Shown: in pieces, positions 10,983-22,748 of the stretch
Layout: each line of letters begins with the position of its first letter
Numbering within the stretch: position 1 is the stretch's first letter
Assembly: GCF_019649055.1 (NCBI RefSeq)
Contig: NW_026570348.1
Location: forward strand, 304,511 to 368,510
DNA: 64,000 nt
Origin: Paramacrobiotus metropolitanus
Lineage: Eukaryota; Tardigrada; Eutardigrada; Parachela; Macrobiotidae
Direction: 5' to 3'
Position numbers and translations under genes: made by a program
The notes under the pieces: generated by a model
Told to the model about the DNA's origin: nothing
Databases searched by the model: none
The model's input: only the letters and a program-made list of their open reading frames with translations

Positions 10983-11012
10983 TAGTGTATGTCCATAGTG
11001 CATACTATAATA

Positions 11013-11036
11013 CTATATATATATATATATATATAT
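11013..11036 (+). repeat. (TA)n microsatellite
   Basis: A run of about 12 AT dinucleotides just inside the Polinton left terminal repeat. Confidence 0.9.
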
Positions 11037-11153
11037 GTAGTTAAAATTTAATACAATAGTTAACTAATTACAGTCTTTCGGGAGGAAGTAAGTATTAAAG
11101 GCACCACGGAACGCATAAAATCTAGAAAAAAAAAACAAGTGACTTTTGTTACA

Positions 11154-11378
11154 ATGGCGCGCATTGTGTGTAAAAAAAACTTTTGCGAAGCCGTGGTGGG
11201 GACTTGCATTATTGTTATGTTAATTCTTATAATACTGCTGGAAGCATTTTTCGGAGCAAGCCACAGTGTCAGGACCTTTATTAACAATTGCACCGCACTG
11301 GAAGTTGATGATTTACTCAATCGAAACATCACCCCATGGGCGAGTGTTAAAATCAGAGTCAACAATTCTACGTTTTGA
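11154..11378 (+). CDS. Small single-pass membrane protein, Polinton left flank
   Basis: A 74-codon ATG frame on the strand opposite the neighbouring polymerase. Residues 13-33 form a strongly hydrophobic segment (VVGTCIIVMLILIILLEAFF) that would span a membrane. The segment follows a basic/cysteine N-terminus and precedes a polar C-terminal part containing two Asn-x-Ser/Thr sites (NIT, NST). This would suit a small type II or type III membrane protein. It resembles no named Polinton gene I know, and its tail overlaps the antisense end of the polymerase region. It may be a genuine accessory gene or a chance frame; hydrophobicity is the only positive evidence. Confidence 0.4.
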   Translation: MARIVCKKNFCEAVVGTCIIVMLILIILLEAFFGASHSVRTFINNCTALEVDDLLNRNITPWASVKIRVNNSTF

Positions 11379-14300
11379 GTAAGTAAGTTTAAATCGTTTG
11401 TTAATTTCCGCCGACGAAACTTCCAGCTTGCGCTTATTGCGTGTTATGTTGAACGGATAATTCACGGTAATTCCGCTTGGCTGGTCCGGTGGTGCCAGGC
11501 TTTCCAGTAGCATCTCTTTCAGGCTTTCCAGGTTTAGCTGTTTTTCGCTTGCCGTGTCAACGTAAATCCCTTGACTTTTATCGTTTCACATCCAGTATTT
11601 GTCCGGTAAGCATAGCTTTTTGGTCCTGGGACAACAAAGAATTAACATTTTAAGTTGCTCGCATATTATTATCTAGATAATTATTCTTTTACCAAGCGCT
11701 ACAAATTCGTCAATGTACTCGTCAGGCTGTAAAGACGAGGACAAATCACCCAAGCACGTTCCCGTTGGTGGATCGGGCAAATCGTCTCTATGGATGTAGA
11801 AAATGCTGTCTGCAAAATAAAGAAGTGGATGAGCAATTTGCCGATAATACTGTTTCGCGCGTTCACCTGTATCGTGGTATAACAAACGGTCTCCAACCAT
11901 TTCCATGAATTTTAATAAGTGTAGCCGTGCGTACGCAGTCGTAAAAGCTGCGATAACAACATTGGTCTTTTTGCTCGTCGCAATGTAGTCCTTCTTGGAG
12001 CGGTATTGAACTGCCATAACTTCATCGGTGACCAAATCGAACCCGGCGACTTCGTACTTGTTAGAAAACAAGTAATCATGGAATACCTCTTTCTTTTCCA
12101 CCATATCCGTGTTGGATCGGTCTTCCTGTTGACCAAATTTTCCCTGCAATGAGCGTAAAAATAATGAACATGCACAAATTAAATAAGTTCACATGTGTAC
12201 CAAAACTATTTAGCATAAGCTTGCAAAGAGCTCTCAATGCGTCGTTTTTCGCAATATTCTTTTTATCCAGTAGAATATTTTCTTTAGCAAGGAATTCTTG
12301 AATATATCTGTCTTTTTCATCTTCCGTTTGACACTGTGGTGGATATCCAGAAGCTTCCGTTTTCAGCTTCAAAAACAGGTCAATGTATTCTCTGAATAAA
12401 TACTGCATTTGTTCTGGATAGTGCCAAGCCGAGTATATTTTATCGATACGATAGCCAACTTCTAATGCTCGATGAATTTCTGGAGTGCACCAAGTTCCTT
12501 CCAGAGCCCTGTCCTCATCATCGTGAGAACATGGTTCGTTTACGCGTTCCGTCACGCAATTTAGCGCATAAAGGAAAAGTCAGTTTATCAGTTTTGTAAG
12601 GTAGCACCGGTAAAAACAACGACGGTGGAGGAATGACGCGACATTTAATTATTCCAAAATACTCTCCACAGGCGGAAAATCTTTAGTAATGATAACAGGC
12701 GGATAAGGTAGATTTTTGTTAATATAAGGGTATTCGCTGATAACGTCGAGCGAATAGATTTTTTCTCCAGGATCGCACTTGTGGTACAACTTGATAGCGT
12801 TTGTCCTGCCACCAGTAAATGCGTCTCGGGGTGCATAGGTTCTTCAATACCGGTCAACTGAATTATTTTCTGAAATTCCAGGTCAGTAGTGAGCCGGCTA
12901 TCATAGTCGTGTTCCCAGATCGAAACTACGGAATAGCCCATAGTTTTGATAGCTTCAAGGCGTAAGGCAGTTGCTTTGTTAACTTCCTCCATTGGCCGTT
13001 TCAGAAAGGGATGCAGCGTGCTTTTGTTGTGCATTCGCTGCAGCCGTGCCACATACATCCTGCACAAAAACATTGAAGGTGAATTGCGTTTTGAATGTGA
13101 TCGATAACATTTATATCGAGCTGACTAACCTAAAAACTCGTAAGCGGTTTTTGTATCCCGATCAAAACCATCCACAGTCCAGTGACCGATTCGATGCTCT
13201 TTTTGCAATTTTACATCATTTTCCATTTCAATCCAGCGTAGCCAACGCTCTCCTTTGACAGATGACTTTTTGCCCTGACCAGGAGGGCCGATCAACGCAA
13301 TTTGGTTTTCCTTCAGCATTCGCGCTCTCCAAAAGTAATTGCACATGCCGGGTGTGGTTAGTCCAGACGCAAATGGGCATAATCCATCGGTTACCTGTTG
13401 GAAAAGCGCTCGAAATTTTTCGCACGCTTGTTGCAAAATGAGGACATCTTGTGAGCAATACCTAAAACGAATCGGATAAGTTCGATTCTGTAAATAGCAT
13501 AAGGGTTTAGCTTACTTGATAAAGTGTGCATTAAAGTCGAATTTGTTCCTGTGACGGCGTCGCTCTTTGCGGTACCATTTCATGAAGCGCTTTCGTTCTT
13601 TCTTTTCATAGACTGATAGCCATAGTCATGACGATCGGGCCAAGCAGTTATTTTATTCCAGTTTTCAGGCTTATTAAGTTTGTGTGGAAATCTCCTTTGG
13701 TTTCTTGCAAACCAAATGCTTTCGCAAAATTTTTAACGATGATGGTACATAGTTCATAGAGTCACGAAATTTTATTTTGAGTTTGGGCACGTCCATCTGC
13801 ATAACCTTGCTCCCGTTGAAAATAAGCGGACGTGGAATAACGCCGTTTTTCACGAGATAATTCAAAATGAAGTATCCATCAAATCCCTGAAAAATAAATT
13901 ATCAATTTATTTAATAAAGAAGTTACTTAACGTGTTGACTTTCGCTACCTTCAAATTGTGCGCCATAAATGTGTAGCCACGGAAACGCTCACTGAAAATG
14001 AAATCGCCAAGTTCTTGTGAAATGTCGCCGTTAATATTACCGTTTTCTGGAAGAATAAATTTTTCATTTTTTGTCGCGATCACCGCTAGGTTGACTTTAA
14101 ATTCTCCACTCTCGTCTTGATATGTTTCCAGGTCAAAGTATGCCAGCTTGTCGTTATGGTGCTTGGCCTTTTCTTTATCCGTAAATTCCACGGGTTTCAT
14201 ATAACACACATGGTTTTCCTCCGGCATATAGAATAACGAGCAAGTCGCACAAAACTCACCACATCGATGTTGCTGATCGTCAACATCTAGTTCGATTTCC

Positions 14301-15600
14301 TTAGCAATATCGTGGTCCTGGTCATTGTCCTCACCATGAATTGTATCGTAATTGGTCTTCATACGGCGATTTACCATGGAGACAAAGGTTTTACACTCAC
14401 GGCAAATGAAAAATTTGCGCAGATGGTGCTGCTCCCAGCTTGGTGTCTGTCAAAACAATCTTGCCCATAGAAATCGCGGTTACAGTCCAGACAGTGTATG
14501 GTTTCTTGCTTATTCATTTTGCAAGTTGCAGACAAACACTGGTGGCACTTGAACTCGCAGCGGTGATACTGTCTTTGATCGTAGCCTTTCATGCAACGGT
14601 AACAGTAATAGTGGTGCTCAAAATAGGCCGGTAAAGATGTTAAAACATCAAAATGTTGATCGTGATGCAGCAGCATAATTCGCTTTTCGCAGTAGGCGCC
14701 GCAGTAGACGATAGAATTTCCATGATCCACAGATACCACAATAAACTGATAATTCGGTAAAACTTCTTCAAAGCGGGGAATATCTTGCACGTTGAATTCT
14801 CTGTTTGGCAGGTTGGCAGTCAACAATAATTCTTTTGTCTTCTGGTCTTGCAACTTTATGGTTCGGTAAAGCTTTGTGTACAGCTCTTTGTCGCCATCTG
14901 CATGCGCTTGTGCCACAACTATAGCCCTGGCCATACACAAACAGTCCGTATTTCGAATCTGGGTAATACATCTTTTGTTGTCTAAAATCCGCTGCAACAA
15001 TTTTGATACATTTTTTCTGCATGATCCGGATGGCAAATCAGTGTGCTGGACTGACAGTTCAAATGATTCGTCTAGCAGAAAAGCCTGATTAGAGTTTAGA
15101 ATCCGCCTTATTGTCGTCATCCACCGTTCAATTGTTATTTGGTCCCGCCGAATAGGTGGCATCCAAATTGGATACTGCAGAGCATTTTGATACATGCGGA
15201 TTCGCACCAGGTTATGCGCTGGAATCGCAGCAATCACACTCTCCAGAATATCTTTCAAAACGAGTGTTATCGTTTTAACAGCATACTTGAACGATAGATT
15301 ATCCAGCCCCGTCACTGTACATTTGTAAGTTTCGAACGAAACTGAAAATTTCTGGGAATATTTTGCTCCGATATTTTCGAGCACATAATAATCTTTAATG
15401 TCATTCAAGTCTGGATCGACTTCGTCAGCTATATTCAAAGCTGGCAGATCAGCTCGTGGTACAGTATAATTATGATCAAGAAGAGCATAATCATGATTGA
15501 AAAGTGCGGTATCAGCAAACTGTGGGTTACTAGTACAGGCGTTAGAGTTGCCCTGTACACGATCAGGTACTTGCGTCATCGTAAAGACGAGCTCTGGCAA
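11313..15600 (-). mobile_element. Polinton part: protein-primed DNA polymerase B region (fossil)
   Basis: Minus strand. Near the 5' side (14.4-15.6 kb) is a long N-terminal part with cysteine/histidine clusters (CYRCMKGYDQRQYHRC, CHQC). The exonuclease part follows at about 13.7-14.2 kb (YFDLETY, FMAHN). The polymerase palm lies at about 11.7-12.5 kb, with KLMLNSFG and ADSIFYI, the family B motifs for template/dNTP binding and catalysis. The C-terminal end near 11.3-11.5 kb (KRRIVDSDFNTRPWG) resembles the usual end of Polinton polymerases. The enzyme copies the element using a protein primer. The region is broken in several places and some gaps may be introns. Order and motifs leave the identity in little doubt. 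Confidence 0.9.
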
Positions 15601-15679
15601 CGTGATTTTACTAGTCTCAAAGATGCACCCAAGATACTCAGATTATATATGAATAAATTCCGCTACAGCATTTTTGTTA

Positions 15680-16650
15680 TCATCTGAATTTTCCAAACAG
15701 ATCGCTCAATGATTCATGCGCTAAAAATGTCAGGCATGTTAATATCCGCGATCCTTTTTTGTTCAGTGCGGTCCTCACCGGAAATGAATACAGCTCCACA
15801 ACGGATGCAGCACCTGTTACCCTGTTCATCTGCAATTTCGTAAACCTTGTCAGAAATGTTTTAAAAAAGAACATCAAAATTTGAGCACGTACCCGAATAG
15901 TAATTTAGATCTGGTCTTGAAATTCGACTGCGCCATCGTCGATGATGACGAACGCCAGTGTCGGGGATCGGCATGCGGCAAAGCAAGCATTTTTTTGGAA
16001 CTTTTAGATACTGAGTCAGCATCCAGTTTGAGTAAGCCTGTGCTTTGTTGGGACTGTAGCATCTGTCATTGCATAAATCGGAAAAGCGCGGGCAGCCTAA
16101 CGAGTCCAAGTTGATGCAATCAGATTTTAATAAATCCTGGATAATACCGCACTTTTCTGAACCTTTCGCATAGAAAACAACGCTTAGGGGGGTCTTTAAC
16201 GTTTTGCAGATAGTTTCTGAACGCTCGATTTATCTGAATCTCCAGGTCCGAGAAAGCTTTAACAAATATTTCATCGACATTCGTGGAACTGATGCCGTAC
16301 TTGCTAACAATGTAATTATCCGGAGGAAGCAAAAATCGGGTGTAATATAGACAATGGAAATCAACAGAACTAATTGCCAGTTCCGTTATAATTGACTTCT
16401 CATTACGATTATACCATTTGATGTCCACAACAATTCGAAAAACCATTCTGCTTCGCCAAATAGAAATAGATGCAGTAAGGAAAACTGCTATGAAGCACAT
16501 GTTTTTGGCAAGACCACGAGTACAAAATGCGATGTCCTGTTTATATTTCGAAACAAAACATCCACATGGCAGCGCAATGTTGCTGTAGTGTAATATTTTG
16601 TTGCACTGCAATTTGTTGCGGTACAAAGTAACTACACCTACACTCATACG
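15680..16650 (-). mobile_element. Polinton part: unrecognised protein region (fossil)
   Basis: This lies between the polymerase and protease regions on the same strand. Visible stretches include KSIITELAISSVDFHCLYYT followed by a LLPP and KYGI context, and two cysteine pairs (KRCFLCERF, KKCLLCRMP) that look like metal-binding CxxC pairs. The E-L-A-I-S-S-V-D-F segment recalls the first strand of RNase H-fold proteins seen in other large DNA viruses, and also the plus-strand frame at 22,749. That comparison is weak and by eye only. Broken, with one or more interruptions. Confidence 0.5.
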
Positions 16651-16789
16651 TAAGGGTTTGATGGCCAGACTTTATTGCATTATTTGACGGAAAACAGACT
16701 GAATTATCATAGAGCGATCACGTATTACAGTGTTCAAATCAAAATAATGATTAATATAAGCACAAACCATTCGATCATTCGACGATTTG

Positions 16790-17212
16790 CTATTGGTGAA
16801 CAAATGAATAAGAGAGGTAAATGACTCGCCGGAGCATCGTTTTAGAATAAAAAAAGCAGCAGTACTGTCCGCACACGGTACTCCATTCCATTTGTAAACG
16901 ATGCGCTTGCGAAATAACTAACTCGGCGTTCTTGCAAAAACTTTCAATATGGATGCCGTAAAATCTCGGTTCGTGACCATAAGAGTCAAAATATTCCAAT
17001 TTTCCCGGGACGTCCTGGTAGAACGCCAACCAATGCGAGCCTGGCTTTGCAGCTTCGTCAGTATTGACAACGCATGCCCATGGCAGCTTCATTGGCAGGG
17101 ACGGTGGTAACATGTCCGCAGCAAATACACCAATAAAAGCGTCTTTCGTCACGGTACTTGAACGTAGCACGTGGTCGATTTCAGCAGTGTCCATTTTAGT
17201 GCCGATCTGCAT
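16790..17212 (-). mobile_element. PRO: Polinton part: adenovirus-type cysteine protease (PRO)
   Basis: A single open frame of about 140 codons, the usual size for Polinton proteases. The expected order of active-site elements is visible: GSHWLAFYQD (His), YFDSYG (acidic partner) and STVCGQYCCFFY (Gln/Cys region). This family (adenain, C5-like) matures capsid proteins during particle assembly. It starts just upstream of the hairpin that separates it from the capsid gene. The frame looks open throughout. Confidence 0.9.
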
Positions 17213-17257
17213 TCAAAATAAAATCTGAATTTTTTTTTTACACTTTGTCCTGTAGAA

Positions 17258-17298
17258 CAATGGCGACCGAGAGCGCGAAGCGCTCCGGTCGCCCATTG
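17258..17298. terminator. Long hairpin between PRO and capsid regions
   Basis: Arms CAATGGCGACCGAGAGCGC (17,258-17,276) and GCGCTCCGGTCGCCCATTG (17,280-17,298) pair almost completely around a GAA loop. It lies in the short gap between the end of the capsid frame and the start of the protease region on the minus strand. It could stop or stabilise a transcript or mark a processing site; the role is inferred from position only. Confidence 0.5.
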
Positions 17299-17430
17299 TT
17301 TACCACATCCGTCACGATTCTCTTCAGCGTCAAAGGGGCCGACGGCGCGCCCACCCCGCTGGCGACCCTGAAGCTTACCGCGCAGGCAACAACACGGCAT
17401 TTTTAAGTCTTACAACACTTACGTTAGGTT

Positions 17431-18783
17431 TTACGCTGTAAAATCCGCAATTAGCTGGCGATGTGAATTGACTTCAATAATATTATCCCACACCATCATC
17501 GTAATGGCCATAATTGGTTCAGTTAATTGGGCGGCGAACTGCAGGCGGATTGATAGATTTCCTTGGCGCACGGTGCTCATCGGTCCCCGGCCTGTCCGTG
17601 AAGGTGTCAGATCGAATCCCCAAATAGCAAATCCTTCCGCAAATGCTTTACGGTCGAAAGGCAGCGCCCCGTCCGGTGCGTGCAAGCGGCCGAGCGTCTC
17701 CAACAGACCGTCATATGATTGCAAATAATCACCCGTGGCGAAATTTGGTCGGTAGGCTTGTGCGGGATACGACTGTCCGTCGACTTCGACACTTATATAG
17801 TTGAGATTGAAATGTTCAAAGTTAAACGGATTACCTCGGCGCAGCCCGTGAAAACTCGAGCTTTTTACAAATCCCACAAAAACACATTTGGGTACTGCTC
17901 CAATATGTAAATTAGCCAGCACTGTGCTCTGAATCATACCAATATCATTAACACGCATACACACTCGCTCAATAGGGTATTTCACAGTCTTTGTCGATAA
18001 TTGGGCAGTAAGCGCAGACAAATATGCCGGATTAGGCACAAAGCGTTTGACGTACAACCGCGGATTGCGAATGTATGCTTTAAAGGTATCCACTGGAAGA
18101 TTGGCATATGAACGCAGGTAGAATTCCGGCTTATTCAAAATGAGGCGCACATGTAGCGGTACACCGGTGATCAAATTTTTTCCCTGCTGAAAAATGTCCG
18201 TACATAATTTGGCGCTGAACGGGACGTACTCGTTGGTCACAAACATAGCTTTTCGCGTTACTTCTCCAGCGTTATTGGCATGATCTTCTAGGTACCCGGG
18301 AGTGTCTATATAAAATCCAGCACTTGTTGCCTGGCTTTTTAGGGCAGCCGGTGTGTACCCCAACAAATTTTCCAAGTACGCTCGGTAGGCATATAATGGG
18401 GTGGAATTAGTTATCAGGCGGTTGGCCATTGTTACCTCTACCGAGCTGAATATAGAATGTGCAATCAAGTTCACTGGTGCTACCAGATCCGTGTTTTCAA
18501 TATGCGTAGCCGCACCAAGTCCTGCAATTTGCTTTTTGATTGCAATATCCATTTCTAGCGTAATTTCCGGTAGCACTAGCAGCGCCGACGTTGAAGGGGG
18601 AATGTAAAAGGAAATTTCTCCAGAACTAATTTCTTCTGTTTGCCCTGATGTTGGTAGAATGCGTTCTTCTTCTGTCCGCACAAAATCCGCTAGAGTGGCC
18701 GGAACGGAGAATAAATCCGACTCGACCTGCATAGCTGGCACGCTTCCTTCCAAAATAAAAGCCATTTTAAAATGCGTCCTCAA
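17431..18783 (-). mobile_element. MCP: Polinton part: major capsid protein (MCP)
   Basis: One open frame of up to 450 codons (a likelier start is the internal Met of MAFILEGSVP). Recognisable stretches include SFYIPPSTSALLVLPEITL, FSSVEVTMANRLI, YAYRAYLENLLGY, GVPLHVRLILNKPEFYL and YVKRFVPNPAYL. These follow the pattern of Polinton double-jelly-roll capsid proteins, related to hexon-type capsids. Many such units would form an icosahedral shell. Length is slightly short for the family but the flow of conserved segments is normal. It is followed at once by the membrane-active minor protein region, as in other Polintons. Confidence 0.9.
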
Positions 18784-18812
18784 ATTCTCTTGGGGGAATC
18801 CGTTTAAGCCGT

Positions 18813-19232
18813 TTAAGTCGGAAGGAAGGTTTCTTTATCTTTTGTCCTCTTGTGCTGCTGCTTGAGCCGTTTGATGCCTCCTTGCTGTTGAGGTTGCGCA
18901 GTTAACGCTTCCGAAATTTTCTCTCCTACCTTCTTGGATGTTTCACTTAAAACTGTTGTCGCTGCGTCGCGTAAGTGGGGCTTTGCTGCTTCCATTGCTG
19001 CTCTGGCATGTGGTGCCGCTGCTTTAATAACCGGGGCAGCAAAATGCGCTAATTTACTAAACATTGCGCGCAGGAAATTAGGTAGCATAAATCCGCTGCC
19101 ATTTTGCATTAAACTCCCGCGATAGCGTGTCGCGACGGCTCCATAGCCGTGCTGGCTACTAGCGCCCGTGGCGGCCCCCGCAAATAAATCCAGATAGAAC
19201 GATGGTGACGGCTCAAAGAGGATTACGGGCAT
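18813..19232 (-). mobile_element. Polinton part: small basic/amphipathic capsid-associated protein (PVI/PX-like)
   Basis: An open frame of 139 codons. An N-terminal hydrophobic/aromatic start precedes GYGAVATRYRGSLMQNGSGF, a motif common beside Polinton capsid genes. Then come LPNFLRAMFSKLAHFAAPVI and a long alanine-rich amphipathic helix, ending in a lysine-rich tail (IKRLKQQHKRTKDKE). This layout recalls adenovirus protein VI/X, which bind the capsid interior and disrupt membranes; that function is inferred. Confidence 0.7.
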
Positions 19233-19235
19233 TTT

Positions 19236-20165
19236 TTAGCGATAGTAATACTGAATGGGGCGGAAATGCAGCTTTACCATTGACTTTCCAGTCTGAAAAA
19301 TTGCCGCTTCTCCGAGATCAGTTGCAATGTTGATATCAATAGTGTCCAGTCGATCGTATAAAACAGGTAAATAATGTGGATCCTCAAACCTTTCGGAAAC
19401 AATTTCGAAGCGAGGAACACTTGCTTTAATGGGGAAAGCGCGCAAAAGCTGCATAGTTTCATCGCCCACAATATTGTAGTCGCACTTGTTGCAGTAGACA
19501 AAATTGACTGGTTCCCAATGTGCATATTTACGGGCTTATCTGCTGTCATTGTTATAGACGTCTCCAACAGTTGCAACTCTGCCAGGGCTTTCAGCTGGTC
19601 GGACAGTGTTGTAGCTGCGGAAGCAAAATTCGTTTTTCCATTAAAAATTTTCATATTGTTCAGACTGTGCAGCAGAAAATCGTCGTTCTTTAAATCCAAG
19701 CATACGGGATAGATGCAAAGATGAGGGAGGAAAATCCAGAAAAACACGTACGCTGGGAAATTTCACTTTGAGCTTGGGCTCGGTTGCAAATAATTCTAGT
19801 TGGAAAGCCGCCTGTTCTTTCGCTGAAGAATCGCGAAATGGCTTTAACCGTGGTACTTTACTGTTGATAAAATTAATGATGTCACTTTTCTCATAGATCC
19901 CTGCAGGTACCGTAATTGTGTCCCTCTCCATAGCGAAAACACCGTTGCTATCCATAGAAGTAATTTGGTCAACGTGCAACGTTTGGGGACTGGGTAAATT
20001 GTACATTGAATTAGGATACTGTATTTCCACCAATGCCATTTCCCATTGTCCCGGTAGCGATATCACGCTCTTTAACTTTGTGGTCCATTCAGCTGCATTA
20101 TTCTTTGGGAACTGTTGCATACAGGCATCAGATGGAAGCGTGACATAAAAGCTATTATGAGCCAT
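19236..20165 (-). mobile_element. Polinton part: minor capsid (penton-like) protein region (fossil)
   Basis: The N-terminal part (about 19.7-20.16 kb) reads MAHNSFYVTLPSDACMQQFP, then WTTKLKSVISLPGQWEMALV and EIQYPNSMYNL, a standard opening of the Polinton minor capsid/penton protein (PY). That protein is thought to be a single jelly roll at capsid vertices. The rest of the region, down to the protein VI-like gene, fits its C-terminal half. Broken, about one or two interruptions. Confidence 0.8.
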
Positions 20166-20207
20166 TTCTGACACGACTGAGTTCGGCTTCGTAATATTTC
20201 CCGCGAA

Positions 20208-21124
20208 TTAAGTCCCCGTCTTCATCCAGTAATACGTAGAGGGGCTCGGGCTGTTGTGGTAATACTTGGTGTATCTTGTAAATTTCCTCCTTAAATGTTG
20301 ACTCATATCCTTTTTCAAAAGTGTTTTGTCGATGGCTACTCGTACTGTGTCACCTACGCTGTACTTTTGGCTTTTTCTGCTTTCCCAATAATAATTCTGC
20401 ATATAGTCGATTGAATATTTGCAGAGAATTGGACTGGCTAACCTCATTAGGCGTGACTTTATGCGAAGAATGAATTGCGTTGTTGTAACTGTTTACCAAA
20501 TCTCCCAGAACGTCCCAGTACACTTTAGACTGTCGGTGTCGAAATAATTTCCATATTCGTTTCTTGAGATTGCGTATGCCATTTTCAGCTAAGGATGCTT
20601 TGATTGCTTTATTTTCAGAAGAGAACAAAAAACCTTTTGGGCTGTCAAAAACTCTTAACGTCCTTATTGTAAAATTCAAGACCTTTGTCCGTTTGCAATT
20701 TAATGGGAGCTCCGAGTTCTGCAAACACCTTTTCCAACCCAAGTTTTACTTCTAGACCGCTTTTATTCTTTAGTAGTTGACAGCTCACTTTCTTGCTGAA
20801 GACGTCGATCACAAACAATATCCAACGGTATCCTTTGTTCTGCTTCGCATATTTTGACATGTCTGCCAGATCGGCTTGATATTGCTCCGCTAGGTTTGAG
20901 ACAACTACGGGGTTTCTTTTGAACCTTTTGCGTCGAGATTTGTGGACTGTATATGGATCCAGATGCTCCAGCTGTTCCCGCGTTTGTTGATAGTTTGGTG
21001 CTTGTGGAAAGTGGCTGCGAAACTTTTGAATCCCTGTTAAGCTGCCCGGGTGCTGAGGGTTCAGATACGCTTGTCGTAGCAGTAGATTGGCCATCGTATT
21101 CGTCGTCGCTACTGCTTGATCCAT
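20208..21124 (-). mobile_element. INT: Polinton part: retroviral-type integrase region (fossil)
   Basis: The core shows YQADLADMSKYAKQNKGYRW, ILFVIDVFSKKVSC and LQTDKGLEFYN, followed by ENGIRNLKKRIWKLFRH, YWDVLGDLVNSYNNAIHSSH and TPNEV. These are the D, D and E blocks of the rve family. A C-terminal YSVGDTVRVAI segment resembles the small barrel/chromo-type tail of Polinton integrases. The enzyme inserts the element into host DNA. Broken, a few interruptions. Confidence 0.9.
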
Positions 21125-21198
21125 CGCAACAGCTAGATGTGCAGTTCCATGTCATACCTTCACCCAAAGACAAAGAAAAGGAACGCATCCACCACCAC

Positions 21199-21940
21199 TC
21201 ATTTGTTATTAATAGTCATCCAGTTGAACTGGGATTTGGTTCTTGAACCGATGGGACCTTCGATTTGTAAAGTGTTTTCATCAAATACTTCTCGCTTTGC
21301 ACGCTTGCGTTTTGCCGGGGGTGCAGGTGGAATAGGAGGGAAAGCATCTAACATACGATCAGGCATATTAGGGGGTACCCACGGCTTCTTTAATAGTTGT
21401 ACTGGAATGGGGGGCACAGATGCTGGAGGCGGAATAACCATTTGGTCAGGGCCGAACGCCGACTCTTTCAGCGCCAAAAAGCGAGCCAAGTTTCTTGATA
21501 ACAGTTCCGCTTTCTCCCATTCGCTTAGCGTATTCCGTGAAATTATATCTCTCATCAAATCGTCCAGTTTTACAATATCCACAACTTCAGTAGGCTGCTG
21601 TTGTAATTGGACATCCGTTACAATACGACCAACCGTGTCACTTGCAAGTCTTTTCATTTCGCTCGCGGGAACAATATAATGCACTTCCGGTTTCATTTCA
21701 GTAAGGCAGTTCCCAAAACAGCTGCCAATACAGGTAGAACCGCAGGTAAGAATCCTCCGCGCTGTAATAAAATTTCCTCTTGCTTCGTAAAGGATATTTT
21801 TTGAGGGCAATCAGCTTTAATGGTCGACGCCAACGCTGACACACCTTTAGCTGATCGGTGGTAAGAGGCACTGAATTCTTTACCAAATTCAAACAAATTT
21901 CTTCAAAACAGCGAAGTTGTCGTTTCGAAATATTTTCCAA
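21199..21940 (-). mobile_element. Polinton part: hypothetical protein region (fossil)
   Basis: Two segments in this stretch resemble products often found between the integrase and ATPase of Polintons. One is a short basic protein with a hydrophobic glycine/proline tail (LLQRGGFLPAVLPVLAAV). The other is a mixed protein with a proline-rich segment (PPPASVPPIPVQLLKKPWVP) and a basic patch (PPAKRKRAKRE). Functions unknown; the first type has been suspected to be membrane-active. Confidence 0.5.
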
Positions 21941-22012
21941 AGAAAACGACGCTGCTTGGGTTTCAGCGATCGCAGGGTAAGGAGAAACGGTGCAAAGTCT
22001 TTTAAAATCTGA

Positions 22013-22714
22013 TCACACATTCTTGGGCAAGGTTGTCGTATGTGGATTAATGTAAATTTTAGTCAACTCTCCCGGTAATATTGCTGAACGAATCCTTAAA
22101 TAGGCAGGTGTGTCCGGTTTCATATCCAAAATGAGAGGTTGAAATGGTTCCTGGCCGACTTCCTCGTAAGCTCCGCTGAGATGTTTTAAACCAGTCTGCC
22201 TTTCTAGAATCTTGATTTGGTTCACATCACGATTATTTTTGAACAGTATAAGATATTGTGCATTAAGATGCACGTCTCGCATAGCAGACCCTTGTTTATA
22301 TAGGTTATTGAATAATAGAAATACACAAAGCCGTTTATGGTGTACTTTTTTGAGTGAAGAGTTTAGCCAAATGCTCATTTTTCACCAAACCACTTGCCAC
22401 GTCATCCAGTATCAACAAAATATTTTGTTTACCATCAAAATAATTTTCATCCTCCACAATTTGTTGAATATTTTTGTCAGTTCAATCCAAGGGACTTTGC
22501 GCTGAAGCACTTCGTAGGCTGGCTGCATTTCTCCGTACACCAAAATAATTCGTCCAAATGGTTGGTCAAATAATTTATCGCGCTCCATAATTAATTTTGA
22601 CACATATGTCGTTTTCCCCGAAGTCGTTGGCCCCACAACAAGGACTGAAGCGGGTAGTCGGAATCTCAAATCAGCTGTCGTGCGCGGATACCTATTTAAG
22701 GAATCCATTTCCAA
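22013..22714 (-). mobile_element. ATP: Polinton part: FtsK/HerA-type packaging ATPase region (fossil)
   Basis: The N-terminus has a Walker A site in PASVLVVGPTTSGKTTYVSK, followed by FGRIILVYGEMQPAYEVL, as in Polinton ATPases (A32-like). Downstream segments (FKNNRDVNQIKILERQTGLK, YLRIRSAILPGELTKIYINP) match the C-terminal part. The motor pumps DNA into preformed capsids. It is the last minus-strand gene, and the next two frames diverge from it about 35 bp away, so the gap likely holds a two-way promoter. Broken, one or two interruptions. Confidence 0.85.
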
Positions 22715-22748
22715 AGGGCGGAGCTATTGCTAGCGTACCGATAACAGA

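Noticed and set aside
20953-21679. Plus-strand frames of 97 and 180 codons inside the Polinton
   Set aside because: Antisense to the integrase and its neighbour, which have clear homology on the minus strand.
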